Below the pieces are notes generated by a model. That model was not told the origin of the DNA. It did no database searches and saw only the letters and a program-made list of their open reading frames with translations. This document shows positions 43,119 through 52,062 of a stretch of 64,000 nucleotides of DNA, in pieces (the first letter of the stretch is position 1; each line of letters starts with the position of its first letter). This DNA comes from an uncultured Eubacteriales bacterium (GTDB taxonomy: Bacteria > Bacillota > Clostridia > Christensenellales > Aristaeellaceae). Location of the stretch: the NCBI GenBank assembly GCA_902781095.1, contig CACZHW010000003.1, forward strand, positions 134,022 through 198,021. Reading direction: 5' to 3'. The position numbers and the translations under genes were made by a program.

Positions 43119-43281
43119 CAGCCGGAGGGCTATTCAATCGGATTGTTTCAAGCTGGATACAAACCGCATGGTCAGGATACACAGAAAACTGTTGTATAAG
43201 GCTATGCGGTATTTCATAAATACGGAACAGTTATATTTCCTGAATCTTCACATATGAATTAAAAGGTTAATAATATAAACG

Positions 43282-43310
43282 TTGTAGCATTTAAATGTTC
43301 GTGATAGAAT
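43282..43310 (+). promoter_or_regulatory. Promoter of the EPS assembly operon
   Basis: TTGTAG (43282-43287), 17-bp spacer, TAGAAT (43305-43310). The first gene starts about 450 nt downstream, an unusually long leader. Confidence 0.6.
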
Positions 43311-43527
43311 AAGTCGTTAGATACATCTTTATATATAACAATTCATTTAATTAATCCACACAAAACGTGGACATTCGAGGCATTAGAACGGCAGCAACGA
43401 GGCAGTGCCGGATGACAGCGACAGGATGGAGTGCTGACAGCCTTGATTAGATAGAGGAGAGGATTCAAATGCCTTCTTCATCACCCTTAAACTCTGATTC
43501 GTCCATGTAACTAAAAAATTGCATTTC

Positions 43528-43580
43528 ACTCGGGCCTTTTTGGGCCAAAATTTGTGCCTGGTGCACAAATACGAGTTTTT
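43528..43580 (+). promoter_or_regulatory. Three-way-junction RNA structure with U-tract in the EPS leader
   Basis: Closing stem ACTCG (43528-43532) / CGAGT (43572-43576) encloses two hairpins, GGCC/GGCC (43533-43536, 43543-43546) and a perfect 8-bp ATTTGTGC/GCACAAAT (43550-43557, 43563-43570). It runs straight into TTTTT (43576-43580). The form suggests an attenuator or a small structured RNA end. The fold is my own pairing, not a computed minimum. Confidence 0.5.
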
Positions 43581-43767
43581 CATAAATCGGTCGACTGCTT
43601 GTTTTACTTCTGCTTCGATGCATAAAACGAATTATGGCTCTGGAATTGAATTTCTGTGTTGCTTTGAAGGGCTTCCTTCATAGATACAAGCTTATTAATC
43701 TGACCTGGTAATAGTCTAGCTGACGAATACTTTCTTTTCGTAGCAAAGACGGAATAAGAAAAAAGGA

Positions 43768-45171
43768 ATGAGATTGGGGAAAATGAAAGGCTATCATGAT
43801 ATTGGACTTCGCGTTGTAAAAGCATTGAATATTCTCTTTATTACGATTCCATTTGCCCTTTGCTGGTATCTGTATTATGCAAATTATACGGCGGCACGAT
43901 TTGCATTTAATGCGAGAATGTACGTCATTTTCTTTTATGTCATTCTCTATACAGTATTTGGACGAATATACGATGTATTTCTCGTATCCTATTACCGGAT
44001 TTCAGAGATGATTTACAACCAAGTGCTAGCCTTTCTGATGTCAGACGGCATCATTTACCTCGTTATTTGTCTGTTGTGCAAAAAGTTGATGAACATAGGC
44101 CCAGGTGTATTGGCTATCTGCGGACAGTTGTTGCTTTCAACTGTCTGGGCTTTTTTAGTTCATCAATGGTATTTTCATCATTTTTCAGCGAAAAAGACTA
44201 TTGTCATATACGATACGCGCGAGGGTATGGAGAACCTGATCCACGAGTACGGTCTCGGTAAAAAGTTCAAGGTGGATCAGATTGTCAGGATTGAAGAATG
44301 TTTGTCTGATCTTTCAATGCTTGATGATGCAGAAGACGTGTTCTTAAGCGGAATACATAGCCATGACCGTAATATCCTCATCAAGTACTGCACTGAGCAC
44401 GGCATTACGGCGATGGTGATACCGAGAATTGGCGACGTACTGATGAGTAGTGCAAAGCGCATGCACCTGTTTCATCTGCCGGTGCTACGGGTTTCTCGAT
44501 ACGATCCAAAGCCGGAATTTCTGTTCGCCAAAAGGCTGATCGACGTTTTTTTTAGCGCGGCTGCGTTGATCCTCTTTAGCCCCGTGATGATTATCACGGC
44601 ACTGGCAATCTATCTGACGGACAAAGGTCCTGTTTTTTACCGCCAAACGAGACTAACGAAGGATGGGGCAGAATTTGAAATATTAAAGTTCAGATCGATG
44701 AGGGTAGATGCAGAGAAAGACGGCGTGGCACGGCTGTCTACGGGAGAAGCGGATGACCGTATAACACCGGTTGGAAAGATCATTCGAAAAGTGCGCATTG
44801 ATGAGTTGCCACAGTTGATCAACATCCTGAAAGGGGACATGTCAATCGTCGGTCCGAGGCCAGAGAGGCCGGAAATATCAAACCAGTATGAGCAGGATAT
44901 TCCAGAGTTCCACCTTCGCTTGCAGGCAAAAGCTGGTCTTACTGGTTACGCGCAGGTTTTTGGGAAGTACAACACGACACCCTATGATAAGCTGATGATG
45001 GATCTCATGTATATTGCTCATCCTAGCCTGGCGGAGGATTTCCGGATAATCTTTGCTACAATCAAGATACTCTTCTTGCCGGAGAGTACGGAGGGAATAG
45101 GTGATGGACAAACGACAGCAATGAGAAGAGAAGTGATATCGAATAGACAGTCTTCTAGCTCAAAAAAGTAG
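43768..45171 (+). CDS. Initiating sugar-phosphate transferase (WbaP/WcaJ-type)
   Basis: 467 residues: four N-terminal membrane helices, a cytosolic CoA-binding-like middle domain and a C-terminal bacterial sugar transferase domain from about 255. That domain opens with FAKRLIDVFFSAAALILFSP and carries LKFRSMRVDAEKDG and the catalytic DELPQLINILKGDMS followed by IVGPRPER. It transfers a sugar-1-phosphate from a nucleotide sugar to undecaprenyl phosphate, starting the EPS repeat unit. The first ATG (43768) has its purine stretch too close; a second in-frame ATG at 43783 is equally possible. Confidence 0.92.
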   Translation: MRLGKMKGYHDIGLRVVKALNILFITIPFALCWYLYYANYTAARFAFNARMYVIFFYVILYTVFGRIYDVFLVSYYRISEMIYNQVLAFLMSDGIIYLVICLLCKKLMNIGPGVLAICGQLLLSTVWAFLVHQWYFHHFSAKKTIVIYDTREGMENLIHEYGLGKKFKVDQIVRIEECLSDLSMLDDAEDVFLSGIHSHDRNILIKYCTEHGITAMVIPRIGDVLMSSAKRMHLFHLPVLRVSRYDPKPEFLFAKRLIDVFFSAAALILFSPVMIITALAIYLTDKGPVFYRQTRLTKDGAEFEILKFRSMRVDAEKDGVARLSTGEADDRITPVGKIIRKVRIDELPQLINILKGDMSIVGPRPERPEISNQYEQDIPEFHLRLQAKAGLTGYAQVFGKYNTTPYDKLMMDLMYIAHPSLAEDFRIIFATIKILFLPESTEGIGDGQTTAMRREVISNRQSSSSKK

Positions 45172-45291
45172 AAACTCCTGCGTTGGATAATGACTGCTAT
45201 TTAAAAAGACCTTTAATGGGTATTGCGGCCTAAATAGAAGTCTGGTTTATTTCATAATATGGTTATTCTAAGAATGAAAAGGTGAGAGCCG

Positions 45292-46479
45292 ATGAAGAAT
45301 ATGAAAAAAGCGGTTGTTGTTGGCGGAAGTAATGGTATCGGACTTGCTATTAGTAAACAACTAATACTGCTAGGTTACTATCTTGAAATCTGTGATAGAT
45401 CTGCACCAGAAGAAGGAGTCTTATTCCCAAACTGCTTTCATTACAATTATTGTGATCTTTTAGATTTTGACGAGAATCTGTTTTTCGCTCTCGCGTCAAA
45501 CGAGAATGTAGAATTACTTATGGTCACAGCGGGCATTGGTCGTATAGCAGACTTTCAATTCCATCACACAAGTGAAATTGAAAAGATGCTGACTGTAGAT
45601 ACAGTCAGCACCATCAAGATTTTCCGGTTTTTTTATGATCGAATTCTTAAAGATGATCATTTCTTCTCTGGTGTTATGGGGAGTATAAGTGGATGGATAT
45701 CCACACCAAGTGCTTCAGTATATGCTGCAGCAAAAGCAGGGGTGGTTCGTTTTGTAGAGTCTGTGAATATCGAATTGGAAGCGTATGGTTCTATGAACCG
45801 AATCCTTGATGTGTCTCCAGCAAGCTTTAAAGGCTCTAAGTTTTATGAAGGAAAGAATGATCTGTCAATTACAGAACCACTAGCGAAAGAGATCCTTTCG
45901 CGTCTATTTAATCGCGAAACTCGATATATTCCTCAATATGAGGAAATCTATAAAGCAGTGCTCGAACGTTATCACAATGATCCACATGAATATGGTATGC
46001 ATAGCTTCGAGTATAAAAAGAGAAGTGGCCGTTTAGACAATCATAAAAGAGTTAAGATCGGATACCTTTCAGGAACATTTGACTTGTTTCATATAGGACA
46101 TCTCAATCTGCTCCGACGTGCAAAACAGCAATGTGATTACCTAATCGTTGGTGTCCATGATTCTGGAGCATGGAAAGGAAAAGAAACCTTTATCCCATTT
46201 GAGGAACGCAAGGCTATAGTTGGTGCATGTAAGTATGTGGACAAGGTAGTGGATGCCTACGTTGAGGATTCAGAGGCTTGGGACGTGTGGCATTACGACA
46301 AGCTATTCGTTGGGTCTGATTACAAAGGTACGCCGAGATTTCAACACTATGAGGAGTACTTTGCTGATAAGGGAGTTGAGATCGTTTACTTCCCTTACAC
46401 TCAAAGTACAAGTAGTACGCAGATTCGGAAGACAGTTCTGTTAAAGACGAAGGATGTTAAGATTGAAGAGGAAGGGTAA
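45292..46479 (+). CDS. Bifunctional SDR dehydrogenase / TagD-like cytidylyltransferase
   Basis: 395 residues. The first 235 form a short-chain dehydrogenase: nucleotide loop GGSNGIGLAI (11-20), NAG-like TAGIG and the catalytic S...YAAAK (Tyr144, Lys148). Residues about 254-380 are a nucleotidyltransferase of the TagD/GCT type: GYLSGTFDLFHIGHLNLL with HIGH at 267-270, and the C-terminal SSTQIRKT resembling the RTEGISTT signature. TagD makes CDP-glycerol from CTP and glycerol-3-phosphate, and a CDP-glycerol transferase gene follows 3 bp later. The SDR half may make the polyol phosphate from a ketose or aldehyde phosphate. The product is inferred. GGTGAGAG precedes the ATG. Confidence 0.85.
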   Translation: MKNMKKAVVVGGSNGIGLAISKQLILLGYYLEICDRSAPEEGVLFPNCFHYNYCDLLDFDENLFFALASNENVELLMVTAGIGRIADFQFHHTSEIEKMLTVDTVSTIKIFRFFYDRILKDDHFFSGVMGSISGWISTPSASVYAAAKAGVVRFVESVNIELEAYGSMNRILDVSPASFKGSKFYEGKNDLSITEPLAKEILSRLFNRETRYIPQYEEIYKAVLERYHNDPHEYGMHSFEYKKRSGRLDNHKRVKIGYLSGTFDLFHIGHLNLLRRAKQQCDYLIVGVHDSGAWKGKETFIPFEERKAIVGACKYVDKVVDAYVEDSEAWDVWHYDKLFVGSDYKGTPRFQHYEEYFADKGVEIVYFPYTQSTSSTQIRKTVLLKTKDVKIEEEG

Positions 46480-46482
46480 GCG

Positions 46483-47631
46483 ATGCGACAGAGGCTAATC
46501 TATATTCTTAAACATAATGCCCGTATTCAAAAGCTATATCGTGTCGTTATGAGTTTTGTTTTCCGTGTATGGGGAACATTCCTCCCCATTGATGACAAAC
46601 TGGTGGTTTTCGTCTCTTTCATGGGCATGGGTTTTAATGACAGCCCTAAAGCGATTTATGACTATATGCAGAGTGATGAGAAGTACAAAGGTTATCGCTG
46701 TGTATGGGCTTTCGAGCATCCGGAAAAATTCGCAGAATTAGACACCGTAAGAATCGACTCCTTAGCTTACTTCAAGACTGCGCTGAAAGCGAAGTACTGG
46801 ATTACAAACACAAACATTGAACGAGGTCTAAAGTTTAAAAAGCAATCTCAGGTCTATCTGAATACATGGCATGGGATTGCTCTCAAACATATCGGAAACG
46901 ACTGCCCCGGACGTATGGACTACAACTTCGACACAGTTGATTACTTGGTCGTATCTGGTGACCATGATGAAAAAGTGTGGAAGAGTGCGTTCAATGCGGA
47001 TGAAAGGACCTACCTCCGTTGTGGAATGCCAAGAAACGAAGAATTATGGTTGGCAACAGAGGCACAAAAAAAGGAGCTTAGAGAAAAGCTGGGCATACCA
47101 GAAAACAAAAAAGTCATTCTGTATGCTCCAACATGGCGAGATAGTCTGGATGGAGGAAAGAGCTATAAGATAACCCCTCCCATTCACTTTGATGCCTGGA
47201 AGAAAGAACTTGGCGGAGAATACATCGTTCTTTTCCGAGCCCATCATCAGACTACAGAGATACTCGGTGTGCAGTACGATGAGTTTGTGAGAGATGTTTC
47301 TGACTACCCGATGGTTAACGATCTGATGATCGCCTCCGATATGCTTATAACCGACTACAGTGCAATCGCTTTTGATTACGCAATACTTTGTAAGCCAATT
47401 CTTTGCTATGCGTATGATTATGAGACATACTTAGCGGAGCGAGGAACATATTTTGATATTGATGACCGGTATCCCAATAAATCATGTCGAAATGAGAATG
47501 ATTTACTGACAAGAATTATAAAAATTGATTATATGGCTGAGTGCGATAACACGAAGCGCTTCAGAGATGCGTTTATTCAATATGGCATTGGCGCAACGGT
47601 AGCTTGTGTGAAGGCTGAGTTTGGCGGCTGA
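46483..47631 (+). CDS. CDP-glycerol (polyol) glycerophosphotransferase family protein
   Basis: 382 residues of the TagB/TagF/TarL family (CDP-glycerol:poly(glycerophosphate) glycerophosphotransferases). Markers are the NTNIERGLKFKKQSQVYLNTWHG segment (read in two parts), LYAPTWRDS, the catalytic-region HHQT, and MIASDMLITDYSAIAFDYAI near residue 285. Such enzymes transfer glycerol-phosphate or ribitol-phosphate from the CDP form to a glycan in the cytosol. It follows the SDR/TagD-like gene by 3 bp, which presumably supplies its donor. A membrane-associated basic N-terminus is seen but no full helix is certain. Confidence 0.92.
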   Translation: MRQRLIYILKHNARIQKLYRVVMSFVFRVWGTFLPIDDKLVVFVSFMGMGFNDSPKAIYDYMQSDEKYKGYRCVWAFEHPEKFAELDTVRIDSLAYFKTALKAKYWITNTNIERGLKFKKQSQVYLNTWHGIALKHIGNDCPGRMDYNFDTVDYLVVSGDHDEKVWKSAFNADERTYLRCGMPRNEELWLATEAQKKELREKLGIPENKKVILYAPTWRDSLDGGKSYKITPPIHFDAWKKELGGEYIVLFRAHHQTTEILGVQYDEFVRDVSDYPMVNDLMIASDMLITDYSAIAFDYAILCKPILCYAYDYETYLAERGTYFDIDDRYPNKSCRNENDLLTRIIKIDYMAECDNTKRFRDAFIQYGIGATVACVKAEFGG

Positions 47632-47673
47632 TAGTATTGAAAAGAGAAGCATATTACATATAAGGAGTAGACT

Positions 47674-48783
47674 GTGACAGTTCATATTATGGTTTTGTTA
47701 TACATGTGTTTCATGGGATGCATAGTATACCGAACCAGGATGTTTCAAAAAGCTGATTTAAAAAAGAAGAACAAAGTATTTCTGATTTACGCTGAAATAT
47801 GTTTGTTTTTAGTATGTGCTCTTCGTTCATATCAAGTTGGTTTAGATGGGCCGACATATTACGCTTATTATCGTGCGCTTATAAAATATCCGGGATTCAG
47901 AACTGGATGGGAACCGATATATCTTCTGATAAACCAGATTGCATTAAAATTAAACTGGTATCAGTTTGTGATCATTTCAACATCGCTAATAACTTGTCTT
48001 GGATTTGGGTATTTTGCGTACCATAATTGTGATGACAGAGTATCGGCGTTCTGGTTTGTTTATTTTTTCATCACTTTAAATCTTTATTTTACCTCAATGA
48101 ATTTAATCAGACAGATTTGCTCTATGGCTATCTGTATAAATGTATATACTGTGCTGAAAAAAGACCAAACTCGAATTAGATATATAAAATCGCTTGCGTT
48201 AATGTTGCTTGGATTGGGTTTTCATATAATGGCAGTTCTCTCAATAATATATGCTATTCCTTTTATAATTAAAAAAGTGGACAAGAAAACCATTGTTTAT
48301 GCGATAGTGGTTTCTCTTGTGGGAATCGCGACGATGGCAGTAGGACAGCGTTTTATTATTCGGGTTGTTCCTCGCTTTTCCAGATATATAAACGATGACA
48401 GGTTAGTAAGCAGTCGAGCCGGTTTCTTCTCACTTGTCATGATTGCACTCAAATTAATACTAATTGTTATTACACTAACTCTGAATTCGAAACGGTCAGC
48501 AAATCAGGAAATTTATCGGCTTACATTTTTAACGGTATTTGGTACGGCATTTTATATTCTCCAGTTCAGGACACAGTTTGCTTTAAGAATCGGATACTAT
48601 TTTGAGATATTCTTCCTAGTATATATACCATCAGTTATCAACAAAATGAGCAATAAGCATACCAGGTTTATCTTATATGCCGGATTATTCCTCTTTGGTG
48701 CAATCTACTTCATTTATATGATGACATGGGGAGGAGTGCGTTCAAACAGAGGATGTGTGCCGTATTTGTTTTTCTGGCAATGA
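47674..48783 (+). CDS. EPS polymerase, EpsG/Wzy-like
   Basis: 369 residues with about ten membrane helices, beginning at GTG (47674) after an AAGGAG site. The EpsG-family signature near the second helix reads CALRSYQVGLDGPTYYAYY, where the family has LR..vGtDt.nY. It would join lipid-linked repeat units outside the membrane, as Wzy does. It lies between the polyol-phosphate transferase and an acetyltransferase gene in the same direction. Codon use is AT-rich like its neighbours. The assignment is by family signature and topology; substrate linkage cannot be predicted. Confidence 0.85.
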   Translation: MTVHIMVLLYMCFMGCIVYRTRMFQKADLKKKNKVFLIYAEICLFLVCALRSYQVGLDGPTYYAYYRALIKYPGFRTGWEPIYLLINQIALKLNWYQFVIISTSLITCLGFGYFAYHNCDDRVSAFWFVYFFITLNLYFTSMNLIRQICSMAICINVYTVLKKDQTRIRYIKSLALMLLGLGFHIMAVLSIIYAIPFIIKKVDKKTIVYAIVVSLVGIATMAVGQRFIIRVVPRFSRYINDDRLVSSRAGFFSLVMIALKLILIVITLTLNSKRSANQEIYRLTFLTVFGTAFYILQFRTQFALRIGYYFEIFFLVYIPSVINKMSNKHTRFILYAGLFLFGAIYFIYMMTWGGVRSNRGCVPYLFFWQ

Positions 48784-48806
48784 CTAAGGAAAAATAAGAA
48801 TAGGGA

Positions 48807-49364
48807 ATGAGAAGCATGGATGTTTCGCTGTTAAAAAGAATAAGGATTGCATTGATCCCATCAGCTAAAAAAAGGACGGAGTATATAAAAGAACACCATC
48901 TGTTTGCTGGGGTGGGGGAAAACTTCTTTTTTCAGCCCAGAGTTATTCCAATTAACGCCGAGTATATCAGGTTTCATAACAATATTGCCGTTGCTACAAA
49001 TGTAACATTTTGCTGTCACGATGTGATGCAGCGTGTCTTTAACAACCTTACGCCGATTAAAAAGTGTAAAAAGTTTTATGGATGCATTGAAGTGATGGAC
49101 AATGTATTCATTGGAGCGAACACCACAATATTGCCTAATGTAAGGATTGGTCCAAACGCAATAATTGCTGCTGGATCAGTAGTGTCAAAAGATGTACCGC
49201 CGGGAACTGTAGTGGGAGGGGTACCAGCTAGAGTGATAGGGGCGTTTGATGAGCTTTATCAGCGCAGATATACTGAATCAATTATGATGAAAACAGAAAA
49301 GTACAGCCCGGATGTATGCTGGGAGATTTTTAACAGAATGCATGACTTGAACAACAAGCTATAA
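48807..49364 (+). CDS. Hexapeptide-repeat acyltransferase
   Basis: 185 residues. The C-terminal half is a left-handed beta-helix of hexapeptide repeats (VFIGANTTILPNVRIG, NAIIAAGSVVSKDVPPG), ending in the CAT/maltose-acetyltransferase signature GGVPARVIG. Members transfer acetyl from acetyl-CoA to sugars of polysaccharide precursors. The catalytic His is probably in FCCHDVM. Start could be 48807 or, nine bases later, 48816; the second has a better-spaced purine stretch. It probably O-acetylates one sugar of the repeat unit. Confidence 0.88.
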   Translation: MRSMDVSLLKRIRIALIPSAKKRTEYIKEHHLFAGVGENFFFQPRVIPINAEYIRFHNNIAVATNVTFCCHDVMQRVFNNLTPIKKCKKFYGCIEVMDNVFIGANTTILPNVRIGPNAIIAAGSVVSKDVPPGTVVGGVPARVIGAFDELYQRRYTESIMMKTEKYSPDVCWEIFNRMHDLNNKL

Positions 49365-49417
49365 ATGGTTTTGCTATGGAAGCAAAGATTAATAACAAGA
49401 AAAACAGGTAAAAGAGA

Positions 49418-50335
49418 ATGACAGAAATCAGTTTATCTATTGAAGAAGCATTTTATAAAGAAGAAGAGCGCTGGAATTATACAGTGACACGGAAAGCGAA
49501 AGAAGTTTGGGCGATAGAATTGGATTTGCTGTCACAATTAGACAAGGTATGCCGAAAACATGGACTGAGATACTGCGCTGCCGCAGGTACGATGCTGGGC
49601 GCTGTCAGACACAAGGGCTTTATCCCATGGGATGATGATCTGGATATTTATATGTTCCGGCAGGATTTTGACACGTTGCAGTCACTCACCAAAGAGTTCT
49701 CTGATCCTTACTTTCTACAGACTACGAAAAATGAGCAGAACCTGATTCGCACATTTATGCGGCTAAGAAATACAAAAACCACCGGCACAACAGTAAGGGA
49801 AGAAAACATGGATATTTGTAAAGGCATTTTCATTGACATCTTTCCGCTTGACGGCATTACGAATGACAAAGTAAAGGATAAAATACAGAACCTAATCAAT
49901 ACCTTTCAGAAAAACGTGGCTGGATGCTTTAACTATGTACATAGCCCGAATCCGGATCAAAGCTTTAAAGGCAGAGTAAAGTATCTAGTCTATAAGATAG
50001 TAGCAAATGTGTTCGCACACGACAAGTTAAAACTATACGACGCGATGAACAATAACTTAAAAAAGTATTCCACAGATGAGACGAAACTATGGGGCAATCG
50101 TACTTTGGTATTTAAATGTCCCAAATCCAGGCGCCCTTTACAAGACTATCAAGATCTTATCTATCTGCCGTTTGAGATGCTTCAAATGCCGGTTCCAAAA
50201 AACTATGATTCTATGCTTCGACAGCAATATGGAGATTATTTGAAAATTCCTGAGAATAAAAAGGGTAGTATACATGGAGAATTAATTATTTCTACGGAAT
50301 ATACTTACGACGACCCGAGGAGGACAGAGGCATGA
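49418..50335 (+). CDS. LicD-family phosphotransferase
   Basis: 305 residues. The LicD signature is clear: YCAAAGTMLGAVRHKGFIPW and the metal-binding WDDDLDIYM immediately after it. LicD proteins are nucleotidyltransferase-fold enzymes that transfer phosphocholine (pneumococcal LicD) or other phospho-groups from CDP-activated donors to glycans. The gene ends 4 bp inside the cytidylyltransferase-aldolase gene (ATGA), so both should be made together. I infer that it transfers the phospho-group activated by that enzyme. The ATG is preceded by AAAAGAGA. Confidence 0.92.
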   Translation: MTEISLSIEEAFYKEEERWNYTVTRKAKEVWAIELDLLSQLDKVCRKHGLRYCAAAGTMLGAVRHKGFIPWDDDLDIYMFRQDFDTLQSLTKEFSDPYFLQTTKNEQNLIRTFMRLRNTKTTGTTVREENMDICKGIFIDIFPLDGITNDKVKDKIQNLINTFQKNVAGCFNYVHSPNPDQSFKGRVKYLVYKIVANVFAHDKLKLYDAMNNNLKKYSTDETKLWGNRTLVFKCPKSRRPLQDYQDLIYLPFEMLQMPVPKNYDSMLRQQYGDYLKIPENKKGSIHGELIISTEYTYDDPRRTEA

Positions 50336-52062
50336 TCTTTGCGGCTATTCTGGCTGGCGGCATTGGCAAACGTATCGAGCGCACAACCTTACCTAAGCAG
50401 TTTATCTCCATTGCTGGTACTCCTGTAATTGTGCTGACCCTACGTGAGTTTCTGCAGAATGATCGCTTTAAGAAGATCTATGTCGCCGTGCATAAGGACT
50501 GGGCAGATTACCTAAAAAGCCTCTTGAATTCTTTCTTCTCTCAAGAAGAGATTGATCGGATTGAAGTTATCTATGGTGGAAAGGAACGACTAGACTCTTT
50601 TACAAATGTCATGGAGGCAATCATTGCAGAACGGGGGCTTCATGATGAAGATGTCCTAATTTGTCATGATTCTGTACGCCCATTTGTCTCCCAAAGGATG
50701 ATCAGTGACTGTATTGATGCTACGCTGGAAGATGGACTGGCTTTAACGGTTATACCAACGACAGATACCATCCACATTGCACACGACGAGAAGTATATCG
50801 ATGGAACACTTGATCGTCGTGGCTTATACAACGGACAGAATCCTTCCGGCTTCAATATCCGTTTGCTTAAAAATGCTATTGACTCTTTTACTGCTGAAGC
50901 AAAGGCAGAAGTGACTGGCACTACACAATTAATACTGAAACTGGGCTATAAAATCCGAATTGTAAAAGGTCACACCAGCAACTTCAAAATCACGACAGAT
51001 AATGATTTGGATGTGGCTGAGAGGATGCTTCGCGCAAAACCGAAGACTAGGGAAATAAAGTTGCTTGATTGTACCCTCCGCGACGGCGGTATTGTGATTA
51101 ACTTTGACTTTGGCAATGAACGGATGCAGCGGATCAAGTCTACTTTAGAGGCTTCTGGAGTAGATTTAATTGAGTGCGGATACATCGATGAGAAGAAGGG
51201 CAACAGCATTGACCGCACCTGTTTTGACAGCGAAGTGTCTATCGAAAAAACGTTTTTATCCACAGGGAAAAAGCCCGGCATTATGTATGTTGCGATGATT
51301 GATTATGGAACCTTTGATGTTAATCAACTCAACCCGAGGACTGAAACAGGTATCGATGGCATCCGTTTGGCGTTCCACAAGGAGAATTGGGAAGCTTCCA
51401 TGGGATGGGGCCAGATTATCATGGAGAGAGGGTATGATCTGTATATTCAGCCCATGGTTAGTATGCGTTACACCGATGATGAATACCGCAAACTGATCTA
51501 TGTATGCAATACGAAGCTTAAAGGCGCCAAAGGCTTCTACGTAGTCGACAGTTTTGGACAGATGGACAATGCAGCTTTAATTCATAAGCTGGAAATTGCG
51601 GATGAATGTGTATCCCAAGAGATGATGATTGGATTCCATGCACACAACAACCGTCAGATGGCGTATTCCAACTCACTATCCTTTGTTGCGTATAATGCAA
51701 GGCATAATCTGATGATTGATGCCAGCATTATGGGAATGGGAAAAGGAGCCGGAAACTTATGTACTGAGTTAATCGAGGCTACACTAAACAGAGAAGGAAA
51801 GAACTATAATTCCAACGTAATCTACGATGCTATTTCAATCTATTTCGCGGAGCAACAAAAGAAAACCCCTTGGGGTTATAGCTTAGATTACTATCTTTCC
51901 TCGTTGTATTCCTGCTCACCCAGTTATATTAAGATTTTTACTGCAGATGAGCGCGTGACGACGGACACGCTGATCGACCTGCTAAAGAATATGCCGGATG
52001 AGAAAAGGGCCGCGTGCGATAGGACATTTGCAAAGGAGTATTTGCAGAGGTATTTTCAATGA
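50332..52062 (+). CDS. Fusion of IspD/TarI-type cytidylyltransferase and HMGL-type aldolase
   Basis: 576 residues. Residues 1-235 are a CTP-dependent nucleotidyltransferase of the IspD/TarI group: LAGGIGKR (7-14), PKQF, HDSVRPFVS (112-120), and KITTDNDLDVAE (219-230). Residues about 241-500 are a DRE-TIM metallolyase: DCTLRDGG (246-253), the HAH metal motif in GFHAHNN (434-440) and MGMGKGAGN (467-475). Such domains perform aldol cleavage or condensation on 2-oxoacids (HMG-CoA lyase, hydroxy-oxovalerate aldolase). A helical 75-residue tail follows. The gene overlaps LicD upstream and a 2-hydroxyacid dehydrogenase downstream, each by 4 bp. Together they suggest synthesis and CDP-activation of a hydroxyacid-derived unit. 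Confidence 0.92.
   Translation: MIFAAILAGGIGKRIERTTLPKQFISIAGTPVIVLTLREFLQNDRFKKIYVAVHKDWADYLKSLLNSFFSQEEIDRIEVIYGGKERLDSFTNVMEAIIAERGLHDEDVLICHDSVRPFVSQRMISDCIDATLEDGLALTVIPTTDTIHIAHDEKYIDGTLDRRGLYNGQNPSGFNIRLLKNAIDSFTAEAKAEVTGTTQLILKLGYKIRIVKGHTSNFKITTDNDLDVAERMLRAKPKTREIKLLDCTLRDGGIVINFDFGNERMQRIKSTLEASGVDLIECGYIDEKKGNSIDRTCFDSEVSIEKTFLSTGKKPGIMYVAMIDYGTFDVNQLNPRTETGIDGIRLAFHKENWEASMGWGQIIMERGYDLYIQPMVSMRYTDDEYRKLIYVCNTKLKGAKGFYVVDSFGQMDNAALIHKLEIADECVSQEMMIGFHAHNNRQMAYSNSLSFVAYNARHNLMIDASIMGMGKGAGNLCTELIEATLNREGKNYNSNVIYDAISIYFAEQQKKTPWGYSLDYYLSSLYSCSPSYIKIFTADERVTTDTLIDLLKNMPDEKRAACDRTFAKEYLQRYFQ

Larger units (their letters stand above)
43119..43767 (+). other. Long AT-rich leader before the EPS assembly genes
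   Basis: No convincing ORF in 649 bp. It holds a promoter (43282-43310), then about 450 nt of untranslated RNA if transcription starts near 43318. Possible structures are a hairpin over 43411-43437 (CAGTGC with GTGCTG by Watson-Crick and G-U pairs), a three-way junction with U-run (43528-43580), and GAAGG/CCTTC near 43669. I do not recognise a JUMPStart/ops motif. Processive antitermination or attenuation of the EPS operon is plausible. Confidence 0.5.
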
